DNA of 64,000 bases from Closterium sp. Naga37s-1 (Eukaryota; Streptophyta; Zygnematophyceae; Desmidiales; Closteriaceae). How positions within the stretch are numbered: position 1 is the first letter of the stretch; each line of letters opens with the position of its first letter. A program made the translations under genes and the position numbers. Shown here in pieces: positions 1 to 13,100 of the stretch. The DNA lies in contig CANJKZ010000825.1 of the NCBI GenBank assembly GCA_947471745.1, forward strand, positions 434,001 to 498,000, written 5' to 3'. The notes beneath the pieces were generated by a model. It searched no databases. It had not been told where the DNA came from and was given only the letters and a program-made list of their open reading frames with translations.

Positions 1-1484
1 TGGAAGTCGAACGGACTGTTTCCGCAGGGGATGCACGGGGAAGGGCGAAGGGGGTGCGCGTGAATTCTCTGGGCATGGCAGTCTGGAGATTTGAGCTGCC
101 CAGAGGGCCATTTCGCCTGCGGCAAACAAGTACCTTGTTCTTGCGCTGTTTTACTGTAGCTGGGCGAAGTTTCCGATGTTGTGAGGTTTCGAATGTGCGG
201 CTGCGATTGCTTCTGCACTATTCTCAGGTGAGACAGCTTTGCGCGGGAACTTGGGCTGCACGCACCTGAAGGGGCACCAAGCAAACCGCGGCAGCAATCC
301 CGAAAGTCTGTCCCAATCAGGGGGCAAACCTTCCTATCATGCGCAGTTTCGCCACGTGCCAGGGTGTTTGTGGGGAATGTTCCGTACTCGATTCAATTGG
401 ACAGGGTTCCCCTCAGGGGCAATGCCGCAATGGGGATCAGCGCGGAGCGGAGGAGGAGGGGGTTGAAGGGGTGGGGGAAAGCTGGGGTGTCAGAGAGTGT
501 TGGTGAAATTTCTCCGCTCCGCACAGGCACAATGAAGCTGGGGCGGCCACACGAAACGAGGTTCCCCGCGCTGCTGCCCGCTACCCCAGCCAAAGCCCCC
601 AGCATTAACTCTCGATTGCGCCAACCCAATTTTGCCAGGTTACGGTGTGATATTAGTTAAAACACTAGTAAGCCCCTTCCAAAGAGCAAAAAATGGAAGA
701 TGTGGCGGCTTCGCTTTCCAAAAAGTGTACATAATTAGAAATTCCCCTTCAAGAAAACAAACAAACTAGCCACCTGACAAACAGAGTGGAGGTGAAGTGA
801 AGAAATTGCCTGCTTGCCACTTCACGCGTGCTGCTGACGTCATAACACAAAATTAGTGCATTTCCGCGCGCTATAGATCTTGATTTTGGTGGGAAAAGCC
901 GCAACACGTAAACACACAAAGGGCTTCGTTAGAATGTTATGTACCAGCATCTTCACCAACGGGGAAATTCAGACGGGTATACTACCATTTATACACAAAC
1001 ATACACCAGCTAAGGGATGCTGTGTTGAAGAAACCAGACCTATCTCAATTATCAAATACAGTCTTCAACTGGCCTGTCTCAAGACCTGTAAAGGGAAGTG
1101 CACAAAAAACAAGGCAGAAAATGTTTCAAAATGCGCTTGAACTAGCTTCCATTAAACCGCACTGATAATGTAGGCTGGTTGTGATCCACAGGAGTGGGAC
1201 CTGTGAAGAGTCATCCAACCACAAGAAGCATTGGATCGTTGAAGATCCAGTGTGAGTAAAGATGCTGACAAACCCCTCCTCGTTTTCCAGTCTGGACCCC
1301 GCCACAAGTGCCTCCAACTCTATTCTGATCTGCATACTGCATGTAGGCCGATTCCGCGGAAAAAAACAAGAGAAAAAACAAAACAAACGAAACCCCTGGG
1401 ACCTGACACCAGATCCATCAACAAGGAAAGCCACTCTTGGAGAACCGTCTTAAGAATCGTCACTTGGCAGGTAATTCTAACCTC
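1..1484. other. Left flank without a recognisable gene
   Basis: I see no convincing gene here. Short ORFs occur on both strands, but none resembles a known family or shows balanced splice sites. A plausible donor follows position 232 on the + strand (CTCAG then GTGAG), so the first 230 bases could be an exon of an upstream gene. Bases 660-1140 are AT-richer and look intergenic. Part of 1126-1484 is probably the 3' UTR or a downstream exon of the COX5C-like gene on the - strand. Confidence 0.4.
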
Positions 1485-1700
1485 CTACGGCTCACCTGCG
1501 TAGAGCTCTTCCGTCTGTCGTCGCAGGTTCCAGTGATACGTCTTCCACACCAGACCGCCGACGATGCCGAGCGATAGGCCCATGGCGATCTCTCTGAGCA
1601 CGCTCACTTTCACCTTGTGCGCCTTGACTTTCGTCGCCTGCACCTTGGGATCTGTCAGCACCTGCTTTACTCGCGCACTTGCGCTCGCGAGCTTCGACAT
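1485..1700 (-). CDS. COX5C: Cytochrome c oxidase subunit 5C-like protein
   Basis: Small (71-residue) inner-membrane subunit of mitochondrial complex IV. A basic N-terminal half of about 33 residues is followed by the family block VLREIAMGLSLGIVGGLVWK, then a Trp/His motif (TYHWN) and a charged stretch (RRQTEELY). That is the plant COX5C pattern of one membrane segment followed by a basic patch. Plant homologues are about 63 residues and end in a short acidic tail that is missing here. Instead a good donor (TACGCAG then GTGAGC, exon end at 1496) lies just before the stop, so the true C-terminus may be on a further exon below 1480. I could not choose that exon: acceptors near 1310-1345 give no clear COX5C tail. 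The gene is head-to-head with the RCC1 gene, 732 bp apart. Confidence 0.8.
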   Translation of the reverse strand: MSKLASASARVKQVLTDPKVQATKVKAHKVKVSVLREIAMGLSLGIVGGLVWKTYHWNLRRQTEELYAGEP

Positions 1701-2432
1701 CGCGGTAAAATAGCTGGCTAGAAGATTAGTTGGTTGCTGAGTTGACGATCACAACGCATCCGTGATGGAAGCTGTGTTCGACCCAAGACTTCCTCCGTTC
1801 GCGAGGACATCGGATTTGAAACAGAAATTATCGCCAGCCATTGCGCGAAGACGATGTGATCTACCCGTGTGGCTCCTGGACCTGGGTGGAATCCCAAGAC
1901 CATGGAACGCGCCGAGCAGAAAGCAGGACATGCAGCAGCCAAAGCTTTGTTTGAAGCATGCATTTCCCTGTCTAGACTGGATCGGGGCACGCTTGCCAAC
2001 TGGAGAGATTTGGGAATGTGACGAATCGAACAACGAAATGACGAATGTCGCAACCAACCGGTTGTTACTTCATCGACTTGCGAGCAGACGAATACTTGGG
2101 AGTTTGCTTGATAGATCACCAGCAGCGAATTCCTTTCCTTGCTCACGAGACGCTCGCGAAAGAAGTAGGAGTTGTGTTACTTGTTGGGGCTCGTCGGGTG
2201 CACCCAGCCTCTTCGCTCACTAATCACAGCTCAGCGATCCGAGGTGAGCAACAATGCTCCCCGCTGCTTCATCCAAACGCTTAAAACCGCACTAAACCGT
2301 TTTCAAAGAGTGGCGCTGGGCACAACTGAGATGTGCCTCCCCTGCCATGTCCACCCTGCGTCTTTCACTTTCCAGCCCGCATCCTGCGCCGGATCCCGCG
2401 CCGCATCCCTCGCCGCAACCCTAAGGTATGAA
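1701..2432. promoter_or_regulatory. Intergenic region between divergent COX5C-like and RCC1-family starts
   Basis: The two genes point away from each other, so both 5' ends and promoters must lie in these 732 bp. ORFs here are short and resemble nothing. The frame of the RCC1 exon is open upstream to 2172, but the first ATG followed by transit-peptide-like sequence is at 2433. I see no clear TATA box. Confidence 0.5.
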
Positions 2433-2647
2433 ATGGCCAACGGCAACCCAAAGCTACTAGTCGCTGCCTTGCGTAATTGCCACGCAGGGCTCCGTCGCAC
2501 CTTTCAACCGTCCTCGATACCAGCAGCTCCGCTACCATCCGTACTGCAACACCGTTGCCTGTCATCTCTCCCCGCACTCGACACCGCGAAACCCACCGCC
2601 GATTCCGGCGCCGCAGTTCCTGGCAAAACCGGATCATCCCGCGTTTT

Positions 2648-2680
<33 letters not shown>

Positions 2681-5600
2681 CAGCAGCGGCAGCTGCTTAA
2701 AAGATGTCACGTGTCAGCTGGAGGTGTGGAGTTGGGGCCGCGGAGATTCCGGGCAGCTGGGGCATGGCGAAGAGAATCCGGAGTGGACCCCGAGGCGTAT
2801 CGAATCTCTCTCCCTCGAGATCTCCGAACTAGCCGCAGCTACAAACGCGTACGGAGCAGCAGACGCAGCAACACCAGTAGCAGCATTCGCCGCCGCCGCA
2901 GCATCAGCAACCGCAGGTCAAGCAGCCACAGGCTCGAGCCGAAGCGCGTCCCTTAGTAGCCTTGAGGAGGAGTTACGAGCCGGCGTGTCTTGCGGGATCA
3001 GCCACTCCCTCCTGTGGCTAAGCGGGAGGCTCTGGGTTTGGGGGAGAGGGGACGGCGGAAGGCTAGGTCTGGGGAACGAGATTTCCCTCTTCTCCCCAAC
3101 CTTAAACCCTGATTTTCTGCAGGGGACGGCAGTGCGCAGCGCGGCGGCTGGCGGGTTGCATTCCTTGGCGGTTTCTGAGCAAGGGGAACTGTTCACGTGG
3201 GGATATGGCGGGTTCGGGGCGCTGGGGCATGGGGAGTTTACCAGGAGGGACGTCCCCTGCCACGTGGCGCCCTCTGATTGGCTGGAGGAGGGGGTGGAGA
3301 TTAAATCAGCAGCAGCTGGGGGAAGCCATACTCTGGGTTTAAGCACTGTTGGGAGGGTTTATGCGTGGGGGAGGGATGAGGGAGAGGGGCGGCTGGGTAT
3401 CCCCCATATAGTGGACGCGATAGGAGAAGAAGGGTGCGTGCCTCGGCCAATCCCGGTCGAGTTTCCGACGTCCCAGGGCCTGCCACGTGGCGGAGTCTCA
3501 TTGGTCGCATGCGGAGGGTTCTTCTCTGCTGCTGTGGACTGCGAAGGCGGCGTGTGGACGTGGGGAGGTGAGGGGCGGTAGTTTCTACTTACTGTTACCC
3601 ACCTCCTCCCATCATTCTGTTTCATAACCACCCAGCCCTGCCTCGTCCTGGCATCACTGCCACAGCACCATCGCCTCGTCCCACGATTTCCCACTATACT
3701 ATTTACAGGGAGCGTCTAGCATCATGCCCCACCGTGCGTGCGTGCTCTCTGTTACCCACCCAGCCCTGCCTCGTCCCGGCATCATCTCCATAGCACCATC
3801 GCCTTGTCTCATGATTTCCCACTGTACTATTTACAGGGAGCGTCTAGCATCATGCCCCAACTTGCCCCACCTTGCCCCATCTTTCCCCACCGTGCCCCAC
3901 CTTGCCCCATCTTGCGTGCTCATATCCACAGGCAACCACAACGGCGAATTGGGGCGAGCATCATCAGGGCTCGTCCCTTCTCGCATCAGCACCATCACCA
4001 CTCCAGTCACACACCTAGCTGCTGGCGGTTTCCACACCCTGGCAGTAGACGGTGAGTGTAGCAGCAAATGAGAGTGCCTTGCACTCACCTCCTCCTTGCT
4101 GCTCGCATGATAAAGGCACTCTCATTTGCTGCACACACCAGCAAATGAGAGTGCCTTGCACACACCCTGCTCGCATCACCACCATCATTCTTTTATCACA
4201 AGCCTAGCAGCTGGTGGTTTCCACACTCTGATAGTGGACGGTGAGTGAAGTAACTAATGGGTGTGGAGTGTAGTTCTCGTTGACAGGGGTGGCAGCGACA
4301 ATGGGGGTGTACCTTTCACACATAGCTGAATGCCCATTGTTCCCACTTCTCCCCTCCTCTCCCCTCCTCTCCCCTGCTCCACAACCAGACGAGGGACGCG
4401 TATGGACGTGGGGGAGGGGCGGCAGCGACATCGAGTGTTTACCTTTCACACATATCTGAATGCCCCCTGTCCCCTCATCTCCCCTCCTCTCGACTGTTTT
4501 TTTTTTCTTTCCACAACCAGACGAGGGACGCGTGTGGTCGTGGGGGAGGGGCGGCAGCGGCCAACTGGGGCAGCACTCGCTGCTGACTCAGCCAGTGCCA
4601 CGTGTCGTTCCTGGATTGGCTGGAGTGAAGATTGCCAGGGTGGCAGCAGGGAGTGCTTGGAGCGCTGCTGTGTCAGGTGGGTTGGTCAACAGAGCCAGGT
4701 GTTTTTGCAACAGAGCCAGGTTCCTTATGCAGCATAGTCAAGTTGACTGATGCCAGCTGAGGACACTGTACACTGTGCAAAAGAGGCACGGGGTTCTTTT
4801 AGAAAAATACAGCGAGATTGCCAGGTTGTTTTATCCTTCCCCTCCCTCCCATACCGTCCTATCTGTTAGAAATAGTCAGTCAACACTTTGTACTATATTC
4901 TATATCGGTTAGGTTACTTTGTAGGTTGGGTGTAGATTTGTAATCCCAACCCTATCTGGTTGGGATTCCCTCGTAATCCTGCAAATCTGCCAACTCACCA
5001 ATTGGAGATTTGCTAGGATTCCCATCCCATCCTTTCCCTAGCTTTGCTCAACCCAACCCTGTTTGTACTTAAGGCCTAGTGCCTTCCTTATCAAGCAATC
5101 AGTTCAGTTTGTCAGATTTATATGACTTAGCTGCTGTAGGCTATAGTGGGGTAGCACATATGGGGTACAGCTTTCTAGGGTTTGTACTTGTACCCAACTT
5201 TCCCTTAGTCTTCTCATTCCTCGTTCATTCTCACATGGTATAGAGCAGGTTCCCCTGTGGGAACTGTTCTTAGGGCCCACCAACTTTTTTTTTCCTGCCC
5301 GGAGCGCGCTCAGCCTCTGCCCGAGTCGCGCTCCCCTCTCACGGCCCCGTCGCGCCGCCCTTACGACCCCGTCGCGCCGCCTCAGCGGCCCCGTCGCGTC
5401 GCGCCTCCCTAGCGGCCCCGTCGCGTCGCCCTTGCGACCCCGTCGCGCCGCCCTCGCGGACCCGTCGCGTCGCGCCGCCCTCGCGGCCCTTTCGCGCCGC
5501 CCTCGCGGCCCTTTCGCGCCGCCCTCGCGGCCTCCTCGAGCCGCCCTCGCGACCCCTCCACGCCGCCCTCGCGGCCCCGTCGCCTACCCTTGCGGCCCCG

Positions 5601-7088
5601 GCGCCACCCTTCCCGGCCCCGGCGCCGCCCTTCCCGGCCCCGGAGCCGCCCTTCCCGGCCCCGGCGCCGCCTCTGCTGGCCACGCCGCCCCACCCGGCCC
5701 CGCCGCCGTCCCCACGCGGCCCCGCCGTCACCACCGAGCCGCCGGCGCCGCTGAGCCGCCGATCTACCGAGCCGCCGCTGCTGCCGAGCCGCCCGAGCCA
5801 CCCGAGCCGCCCGAGCCGCCGAGCCACCTGAGCCGCCCGAGCCGCCGAGTCGCCGAGCCGCCGAGCTCCAGTTGCTGCCGAGCCGCCGTGCCGCCGAGCC
5901 GCCCGAGCCGCCGAGTCGCCGAGCCGCCGAGCTGCAGTTGCTGCCGAGCCGCCGAGCCGCCGAGCCGCCAGAGCCGCCCTGTCCGGTAAGAGCGGCACCT
6001 CTACCACTGCGCTGCCCTTACCCTACTGCTCCAGCTGCTAGTCTACTGCTGTCATGGCTACCCCCAATGTCCTCGCTTTTGACGCTGAGGGTCGGGCCAT
6101 TGACTTTGGCGTCTGGGTAGATGACCTGCAGCTTTTCCTACAATGCGACAGGGCAGACGGTCTCTCTCTCTTTGACCTCACTTCTGGTGCCTCTTCTGCC
6201 CCTGCTGCTGATGCTGACGCCACTGTTCGCATACAGTGGGCCACACGCGACGCTGCTGCCCGTCTTGCTGTGCGCCGCCACTTGCCTACCGCTGAGCGTG
6301 CACACTTTCGTCAGTACAAGAGTGCTAAGACCTTGTACGACGCTGTAGTTGCACGCTACTCTTCCCCTGCCACTGCTGCACTTAGCCGCCTCATCCTGCC
6401 GTACCTCTTCCCTGACCTCGCCGCTTTTCCCACAATCGCTGACCTCATTACGCACCTGCGCACTAGTGACACTCGCTACCGCGCTGCCCTTCCTCCTGAG
6501 TTCTGCGCCAAGAACCCCCCCCCTATGTACATCACCCTCTACTACGTAGTCACCCAGCTCCCTGACACCCTTCGCCCGGTCAGGGACCACTTTCTCTCTG
6601 TTTGCCCCACCACCCTCACCGTTGATCTCCTCGAGGAGCGCCTCCTACCAGCAGAGAAGAGCATAGTCGCTGTAGGAGCCTCTCGTGGTGACCCTCGTGC
6701 CCCTGTCTTTGAGGGGTGCTCCCCCTCTCCTCTCTTGCCCTCTGTTGCCTCTGCTGCTGCGGCCGACCTCGTTGGTCTTGAGTCGGTCGGTGCGGCGTCT
6801 GCCCCTAGCGGGAGACGCCGCACTGGCAAGGGCAAGGGGGGCAGGGGTGCTGGAGGAGCTAGCGGGGGCGGTGGAGGCGGCGGTGGAGGCGGCGAAGGGG
6901 GTGGGGGTGGCGGTGGGGGTGGTGGCGGGGGTGGGGGCGTCAGTGGCGGCAGTGGAGGCGGAGGCGGCGGCGGCGGTGGCGGTGGGAGCGGAGGTGGCGG
7001 AGGTGGCGGCGGTGGAGGAGGCGGCGGCGGAGGAGGTGGAGCTGGTCGGGGTGGCGCTGCGCAGAGGGTCGGCTCCGGTGGTGGTCAG

Positions 7089-7120
<32 letters not shown>

Positions 7121-10100
7121 CACTCGTGAGATCCCCCCCCCTCAGCAGCTTCGTGAGTGGTACGCTGCACGCCAGCGGGGTGGGGGTACTGGTCCGTGCA
7201 CCTACGTCTTACGCACCGGCGACCGCGCAGGTGAGCCGTGCGGGGGTGCGCACTCCACCCAGCGCTGCTTTGGCCGCCTGACGGACGCTTGGCGTCACCA
7301 GTTCCCTGAGGCCACTGAGATCCCTCGCTGGGGCGAGCTGTCTAGGGCGGGAGTAGCTATCTTTGACCTTGACTTTGATGCTATTCTTGCTGCCATGTAT
7401 GCTGTGACTATTAGTGATGAGGGTGACTGTTACTGGTGTTTTCCGCCCGCCCCGGGCATTGGGACTGCTGCTCTAGGTACTGGTGAGGCTGCTGCTCTAG
7501 GTGCTAGCGAGGCTGCTGCTCTAGGTGCCAGTGCGTCTGCTTCCTCAGGTGCTGGTGAGTCTGCTCTCTCAGGTACTGCGTCGGCTCCGGCCTCCCACAC
7601 CTTCACTCTTGACTCGGGGGCTTCTCGCTCCTTCTTTCGAGACCGCACCACACTCACGCCGCTTGGTCGGCCTGTTGCAGTCTCTCTGGCAGACCCCTCT
7701 GGGGGTCCTGTCCTTGCTCACTTCTCCACTGTCCTCCCGTGTCCGGCGGCCCCCTCTGGCACCCTGTCTGGTCTTTACCTCCCCTCGTTCTCTACGAACT
7801 TGGTGAGTGGTGCTGACCTACAGGATGCGGGGGTTCACCAGTTCACTCCTGCGAGCCAGCGTGTGACCCACTGCACGGACGCTCGGACGGGCCGACACTT
7901 GGCCACGTTTACACGTCGGCCGGGGTCGAGCCTGTACACACTGACCACTGAGTCTCCTCCAGTCACTGCGTCTGGTCAGGCAGCTGCGTCGGGTCAGGTG
8001 TTTGCTGCAGCGTCCAGGTCTGGTCCTGAGTCTGCCCCCTGCTCGTGTCGCCTCCTGTCTCACGAGACTCTCCTCTGGCACCACCGCCTTGGTCACCCCT
8101 CCCTGCTTCGTCTCCGAAGCATGGCCTCCCGTGTCCTTGTCTCTGGTCTTCCCCGGTCCCTCCCTCCCCTTCCTCCGGGGCCTGCCCCTACCTGCGTCCC
8201 CTGTGTCGAGGGGCGGCAGCGTGCTGCCCCTCACTCCTCCCAGTTTCCTCCGACAGAGGCCCCGCTGCAGACGCTTCACATGGACGTGTAGGGCCCGGCC
8301 CGCGTCCGTGGACAGGGTCACGAGCGCTACTTCCTGCTGGTGGTTGACGACTACTCGCGTTACACCACGGTCTTCCCCTTGCGCAGCAAGGGTGATGTCA
8401 CTGAGGTGTTGATCGACTGGATCCGCGCAGCTCGTCTCCAGCTCAGAGAGAGTTTCGGCTCGGACTTTCCTGTTCTGCGTCTGCACTCTGACAGAGGCGG
8501 AGAGTTCTCCTCTGGCCTTCTGCGAGCCTACTGTCGTGCACGAGGCATCCGCCAGACCTTCACGCTTCCGGACTCTCCACAGCAAAATGGGATTGCTGAG
8601 CGCCGCATTGGCATGGTCATGGACGTCGCCCGTACGTCCATGATGCATGCGGCTGCCCCCCATTTTCTGTGGCCGTTTGCGGTTCGGTACGCGGCGCATC
8701 AGATCAACCTTCAGCCCAGGGTCTCCATGCCGGAGACCTCCCCAGCCTTGCTGTGGACGGGGAAGGTTGGCGATGAGTCTGCGTTCCGTGTCTGGGGATC
8801 TCGGGCGTTTGTCCGCGACTTTTCTGCGGACAAGCTGTCCCCTCGTGCTGCTCCCTGCGTCTTCCTTGGCTTCCCCCCTGACGCGCCAGGGTGGCAGTTC
8901 TACCACCCCACCTATCGCCGTGTTCTGTTCTCCCAGGACGTCACGTTTGACGAGTCGGTCCCCTACTACCGTCTCTTCCCCTACCGCACTCCGTCCCTCC
9001 CCCCGCCACCGCTCTTCCTTGTGCCAGGTCCCCCCCCGGTAGACCCCCTTCCCTCTCAGGGTCCTGCCCCTTCAGGTGTGTCCCAGGTAAACGCAGTCGA
9101 GCCTGTGGAGGTCGCTGGTGACTCTGGTACTGCTGGGGGTGCTGAGCCTGGGGGTGCTGAGCGTGTGGGTGCTGAGCCTGGGGGTGCTGAGCCTGAGGGT
9201 GCTACGACTGGGGGTGCTGAGCCTGGGGGTGCTGAGTCTGGGGGTGCTGAGCCTGGGGGTGCTACGACTGGGGGTGCTGAGCCTGGGGGTGCTACGTCTG
9301 GAGGTGCTGAGCCTGGGGGTGCGGAGCCTGAGGGAGCTGGGCCTGCTCGTGTGGCGTCTGGCGGTGCTGGGCCTGGAGGTTCTCTGGGTGCTCCGTCTCG
9401 CCGGGAGCCACTCTCTCCACAGGAGGTGCGTGAGTGGTTTGCCCGGCGTTGGAGGCGTGCTGCTGGAGCTGGAGGTTCTTCGGCTGCTGAGGGTGCTGGT
9501 GCCACGGGTCCCGGAGGTGCTCGTACTGGGAGTACTGGAGCTGCTGGGCCTGCGGGTACTACTGGAGCTGGAGCCACTGCGTCTTCTCGTGGTCCGACTG
9601 GAGCTGGAGCTGCTGAGGGTGTTGGCGCTGAGGGTACTGCTGGCGGTACTGGAGGCGGTCCTGCTGGGGGTGCTACTGGTGCTGCTGGAGGTCCTGGAGC
9701 TACTGGAGCTGCTGGGGGTACTGGAGCTGGAGGTGCTGCTGGCGCTGGTGCTACCACTGGGGGTACTGGTGCTGTCCCTGCTGTGTCTGGAGTCGCTGCG
9801 CGGCCTCGGCCGTACTTCGTTCCGCTTCTTGAGCAGGTTCTTGGTCTCCCGCCTTCTACTGGTCCTCCTCCTCCCTTAGAGTGTCCACAGCCTGTCCCGT
9901 CACAGTTACAGTTACAGCCGGCCTCCCCACTGCCTGCTCCTTCTCCCTACACTGGTCCTATTGAAGGTCTTGCTGAGCGTCGTGAGCCTGCGTCTCGTCC
10001 TCCGTCGCCTGTCCGTGCTGCTCGCGCTTGTGGTCGTGGTTCGCGTCAGCGTCCTCCCCCTGTGCCCGGCACGCACCGGATGTCTCTCCGTCCGTCCACT

Positions 10101-13100
10101 GCTCCTCTGCGTGCCCCTTTGCCTTCTCCTCCTGAGTCCTCTCTTCCTGCTCTTGCTGACCCGGAGTCGGACTCCCTTCGTGCTGCCAGTCCGACTGTCA
10201 CGCGTCTCCTTGCTACTGTTGTCACTGACCCTTCCTTTGAGTCCACTGCTGCGTCTGCCCTAGTTGCTGAGCTCGTCGACTTTGCTGCTCGCTGTCGTCT
10301 AGACTACGCTGCTAGTCTTGTTGCTGCGTCTGAGTCTGTCTGTCCTCCGTCCATCGGGGGTGAGTGTGCCCTTGGCACGGACGTCCTTGAGGACAGACAG
10401 GAGGAGTTCCAGTGTTTGGCTGCTGCTTCACCTCATCTCGTGTCCGTACTGCTTACCCCTGAGGGAGACCCGGATGCACTTGACATCCCGACTCCGCGCT
10501 CTTACGCGGAGGCGATAGAGGGTCCCTACTCCTCTCAGTGGCAGGCAGCTATGGACGCAGAGATGGCTTCCTGGAAGTCCACAGGCACCTACGTTGACGA
10601 GGTCCCCCCGCCTGGGGCGAACATCGTCAGTGGCATGTGGATTTTCAGGGTGAAGCGGCCGCCGGGTTCTCCGCCTGTCTTCAAGGCGCGTTACGTGGCT
10701 CGTAGCTTCAGTCAGCGGCAGGGAGTTGACTACTTTCAGACCTTCTCTCCCACCCCGAAGATGACCACTCTTCGGGTACTGCTGCACATAGCTGCTCACC
10801 GTGACTACGAGCTACACTCTCTTGACTTCAGCACTGCTTTCTTGCAGGGCAGCCTGCACGAGGAGATCTGGCTGCGCCGCCCACTTGGCTTCACTGGGAC
10901 TTTTCTTTCTGGCACCCAGTGGAGCCTCCGGCGGCCAGTCTACGGTCTCCGCCAGGCACCGCGTGAGTGGCACGACACACTGAGGACTACGCTTGCGGCT
11001 CTTGGGTTTGCTCCCTCTACTGCCGACCCGTCGCTGTTTCTGCGCACCGACACTTCTTTGCCGCCGTTCTACATCCTCGTGTACGTCGACGACTTGGTCT
11101 TTGCCACAGCTGACACTGCTGGACTCGCCCACGTGAAGTCCGAGCTGCAGAAGAGACACACGTGCACAGACCTGGGTGAACTGCGCAGCTACCTTGGCTT
11201 GCAGATCACCCGGGACAGAGCACGCCGCACCATTACCCTGACTCAGTCACACATGGTGCAGCAGGTCCTTCAGCGTTTCGGCTTCACGTACTCCTCGCCT
11301 CAGACCACTCCTCTGCCTACTCGCCACTCGCTCTCAGCTCTGCCTTCGGATGAGTCCGTAGAGTCGAGTGGCCCGTACCCAGAGCTTGTTGGCTGCCTCA
11401 TGTACCTGATGACCTGCACTCGACCTGACCTTGCATACCCTCTTAGCATTCTCGCACGCTATGTTGCTCCTGGGAGACACAGACCGGAGCACATGGCTGC
11501 AGCTAAGAGGGTGTTGCGCTACTTGGTCCTCACTGGGCACGCAGACGCTTCTTGGGCTGACGACCAGGCTACGCAGCGGTCGTCACAGGGTTACACCTTC
11601 AGCCTTGGTTCCGGCTCTGTCTCGTGGCGGGCTACCCGCTCGTCTTCTGTTCTCGGCTCCAGTTGTGAGGCTGAGATCTACGCAGGGGCCATGGCTGCAC
11701 AGGAGCTTCGCTGGCTCACCTACCTGCTGACTGACCTCGGAGAGCCGCCTCGTTCTCCTCCAGTGTTGTACGTAGACAACAAGGCCATGCTGGCCTTGTG
11801 TCGGGAGCAGAGACTGGAGCACAGAACGAAGCACATTGCTCTTCGCTACTTCCTTGCTCGTGAGCTACAGCAGCGTGGTCAGCTACGCCTTGCGTACGTG
11901 GCCTCTCAGGCCAACACTGCTGCTATCTTCACCAAGGCACTTGCGCCTTGTGATCATCAGCGCTTCTGTACTCAGCTGGGTCTTGTGGCTACCTTGCCTC
12001 ACTTGCTCACCCCTTGACCTTGTTTGTACTGTTACATAATATATACACCTGCTCTTGCTTGTTTAGCCTTATATATATATGTAATCCTGCATGTGAACTG
12101 GCCTTGTGGCCTTGAACTTGTGCTCGGAATGTGTGGTGACGTTGTGATCCACCCTGAGCTTGCTTTGTTTTGCTTGACTGGTCTTGTGACCCCTTGTCCT
12201 CCCCCACTTTGCCTATGGGGGTGTGTCAGATTTATATGACTTAGCTGCTGTAGGCTATAGTGGGGTAGCACATATGGGGTACAGCTTTCTAGGGTTTGTA
12301 CTTGTACCCAACTTTCCCTTAGTCTTCTCATTCCTCGTTCATTCTCACACAGTTCCAATTCTATTATGGTAACGAGCTAATAAATTCCGCTCACGTGGAA
12401 TCCGATCCTTGGCGTCCCGATGGTTCTCTCCTTTTAGGCTATGCCTATTTCGGTTCCCGGCTCCTACGCTTAGCGTTTTTCAGAAACTTCACATCGTCGC
12501 TCCGGTCAAGAGCGCATTCGGCTTCCTTCATCGCGCATCTCGTTTTTCAACGGCGACATTCTCAGCTTTCGACTTCCTTCATCGTAAGCTTCTGGTTTTT
12601 ATATCTCCGTGGCAATTTTCGCATCTTCTTAACTTCGAACAGGTTTTCAGCGGCGCAGCGGAACAGGTCCAGCGGCGCAGTGGAACAGGTTTTCAGCGGC
12701 GCAGCGGAACAGGTCCAGCGGCGCAGCGGAACAGGTTTTCAGCAGCGCAGCGGAACAGGTCCAGCGGCGCAGCGGAACAGGTTTTCAGCGGCGCAGCGGA
12801 ACAGGTTCAGCGGCGCAGCGGAACAGGTTCAGCGGCGCAGCGGAACAGGTTCAGCGGCGCAGCGAAACAGGTTCAGCGGCGCAGCAGAACAGGTTCAGCG
12901 GCGCAGCAGAACAGGTCCAGCGGCGCAGCAGAACAGGTCAGCGGCGCAGCAGAACAGGTCAGCGTCGCAGCAGAGAAGCGGAACAGGGGCAGCAGCGAAG
13001 CAGAACAGGGGGCATTGGCGAAGCAGTATATCAGCGTTTAGTACGGGCATTCTATTGCCAAAATCGCGTTTCGAACTTCCTCAATTTCCAAAATCACCCG

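Larger units (their letters stand above)
5110..12349 (+). mobile_element. Inner Ty1/copia element nested in the 5' LTR of the outer one
   Basis: The LTRs are only 126 bp (5110-5235 and 12224-12349) and I see no difference between them, so the insertion is very recent. The target duplication CAGTT is at 5105-5109 and 12350-12354. A primer-binding site starting TGGTATAGAGC follows the 5' LTR at 5236, and a G-rich purine tract (ATGGGGGTG) precedes the 3' LTR. Total length is 7240 bp, same orientation as the outer element and the host gene. The Gag start (MATPNVLAFDAEGRAIDFGV) resembles sequences I recall as abundant in Closterium assemblies; that is memory, not a search. Confidence 0.95.

Noticed and set aside
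5339-6007. 222-codon - strand and 185-codon + strand ORFs in the inner copia leader
   Set aside because: GC-rich low-complexity repeats upstream of Gag; no family and opposite-strand mirror ORFs.
9056-9879. ORFs of 233 (-) and 253 (+) codons, Ala/Pro- or Leu/Val-rich
   Set aside because: Off-frame readings of the 15-bp PGGAE repeat of the inner Gag-Pol.
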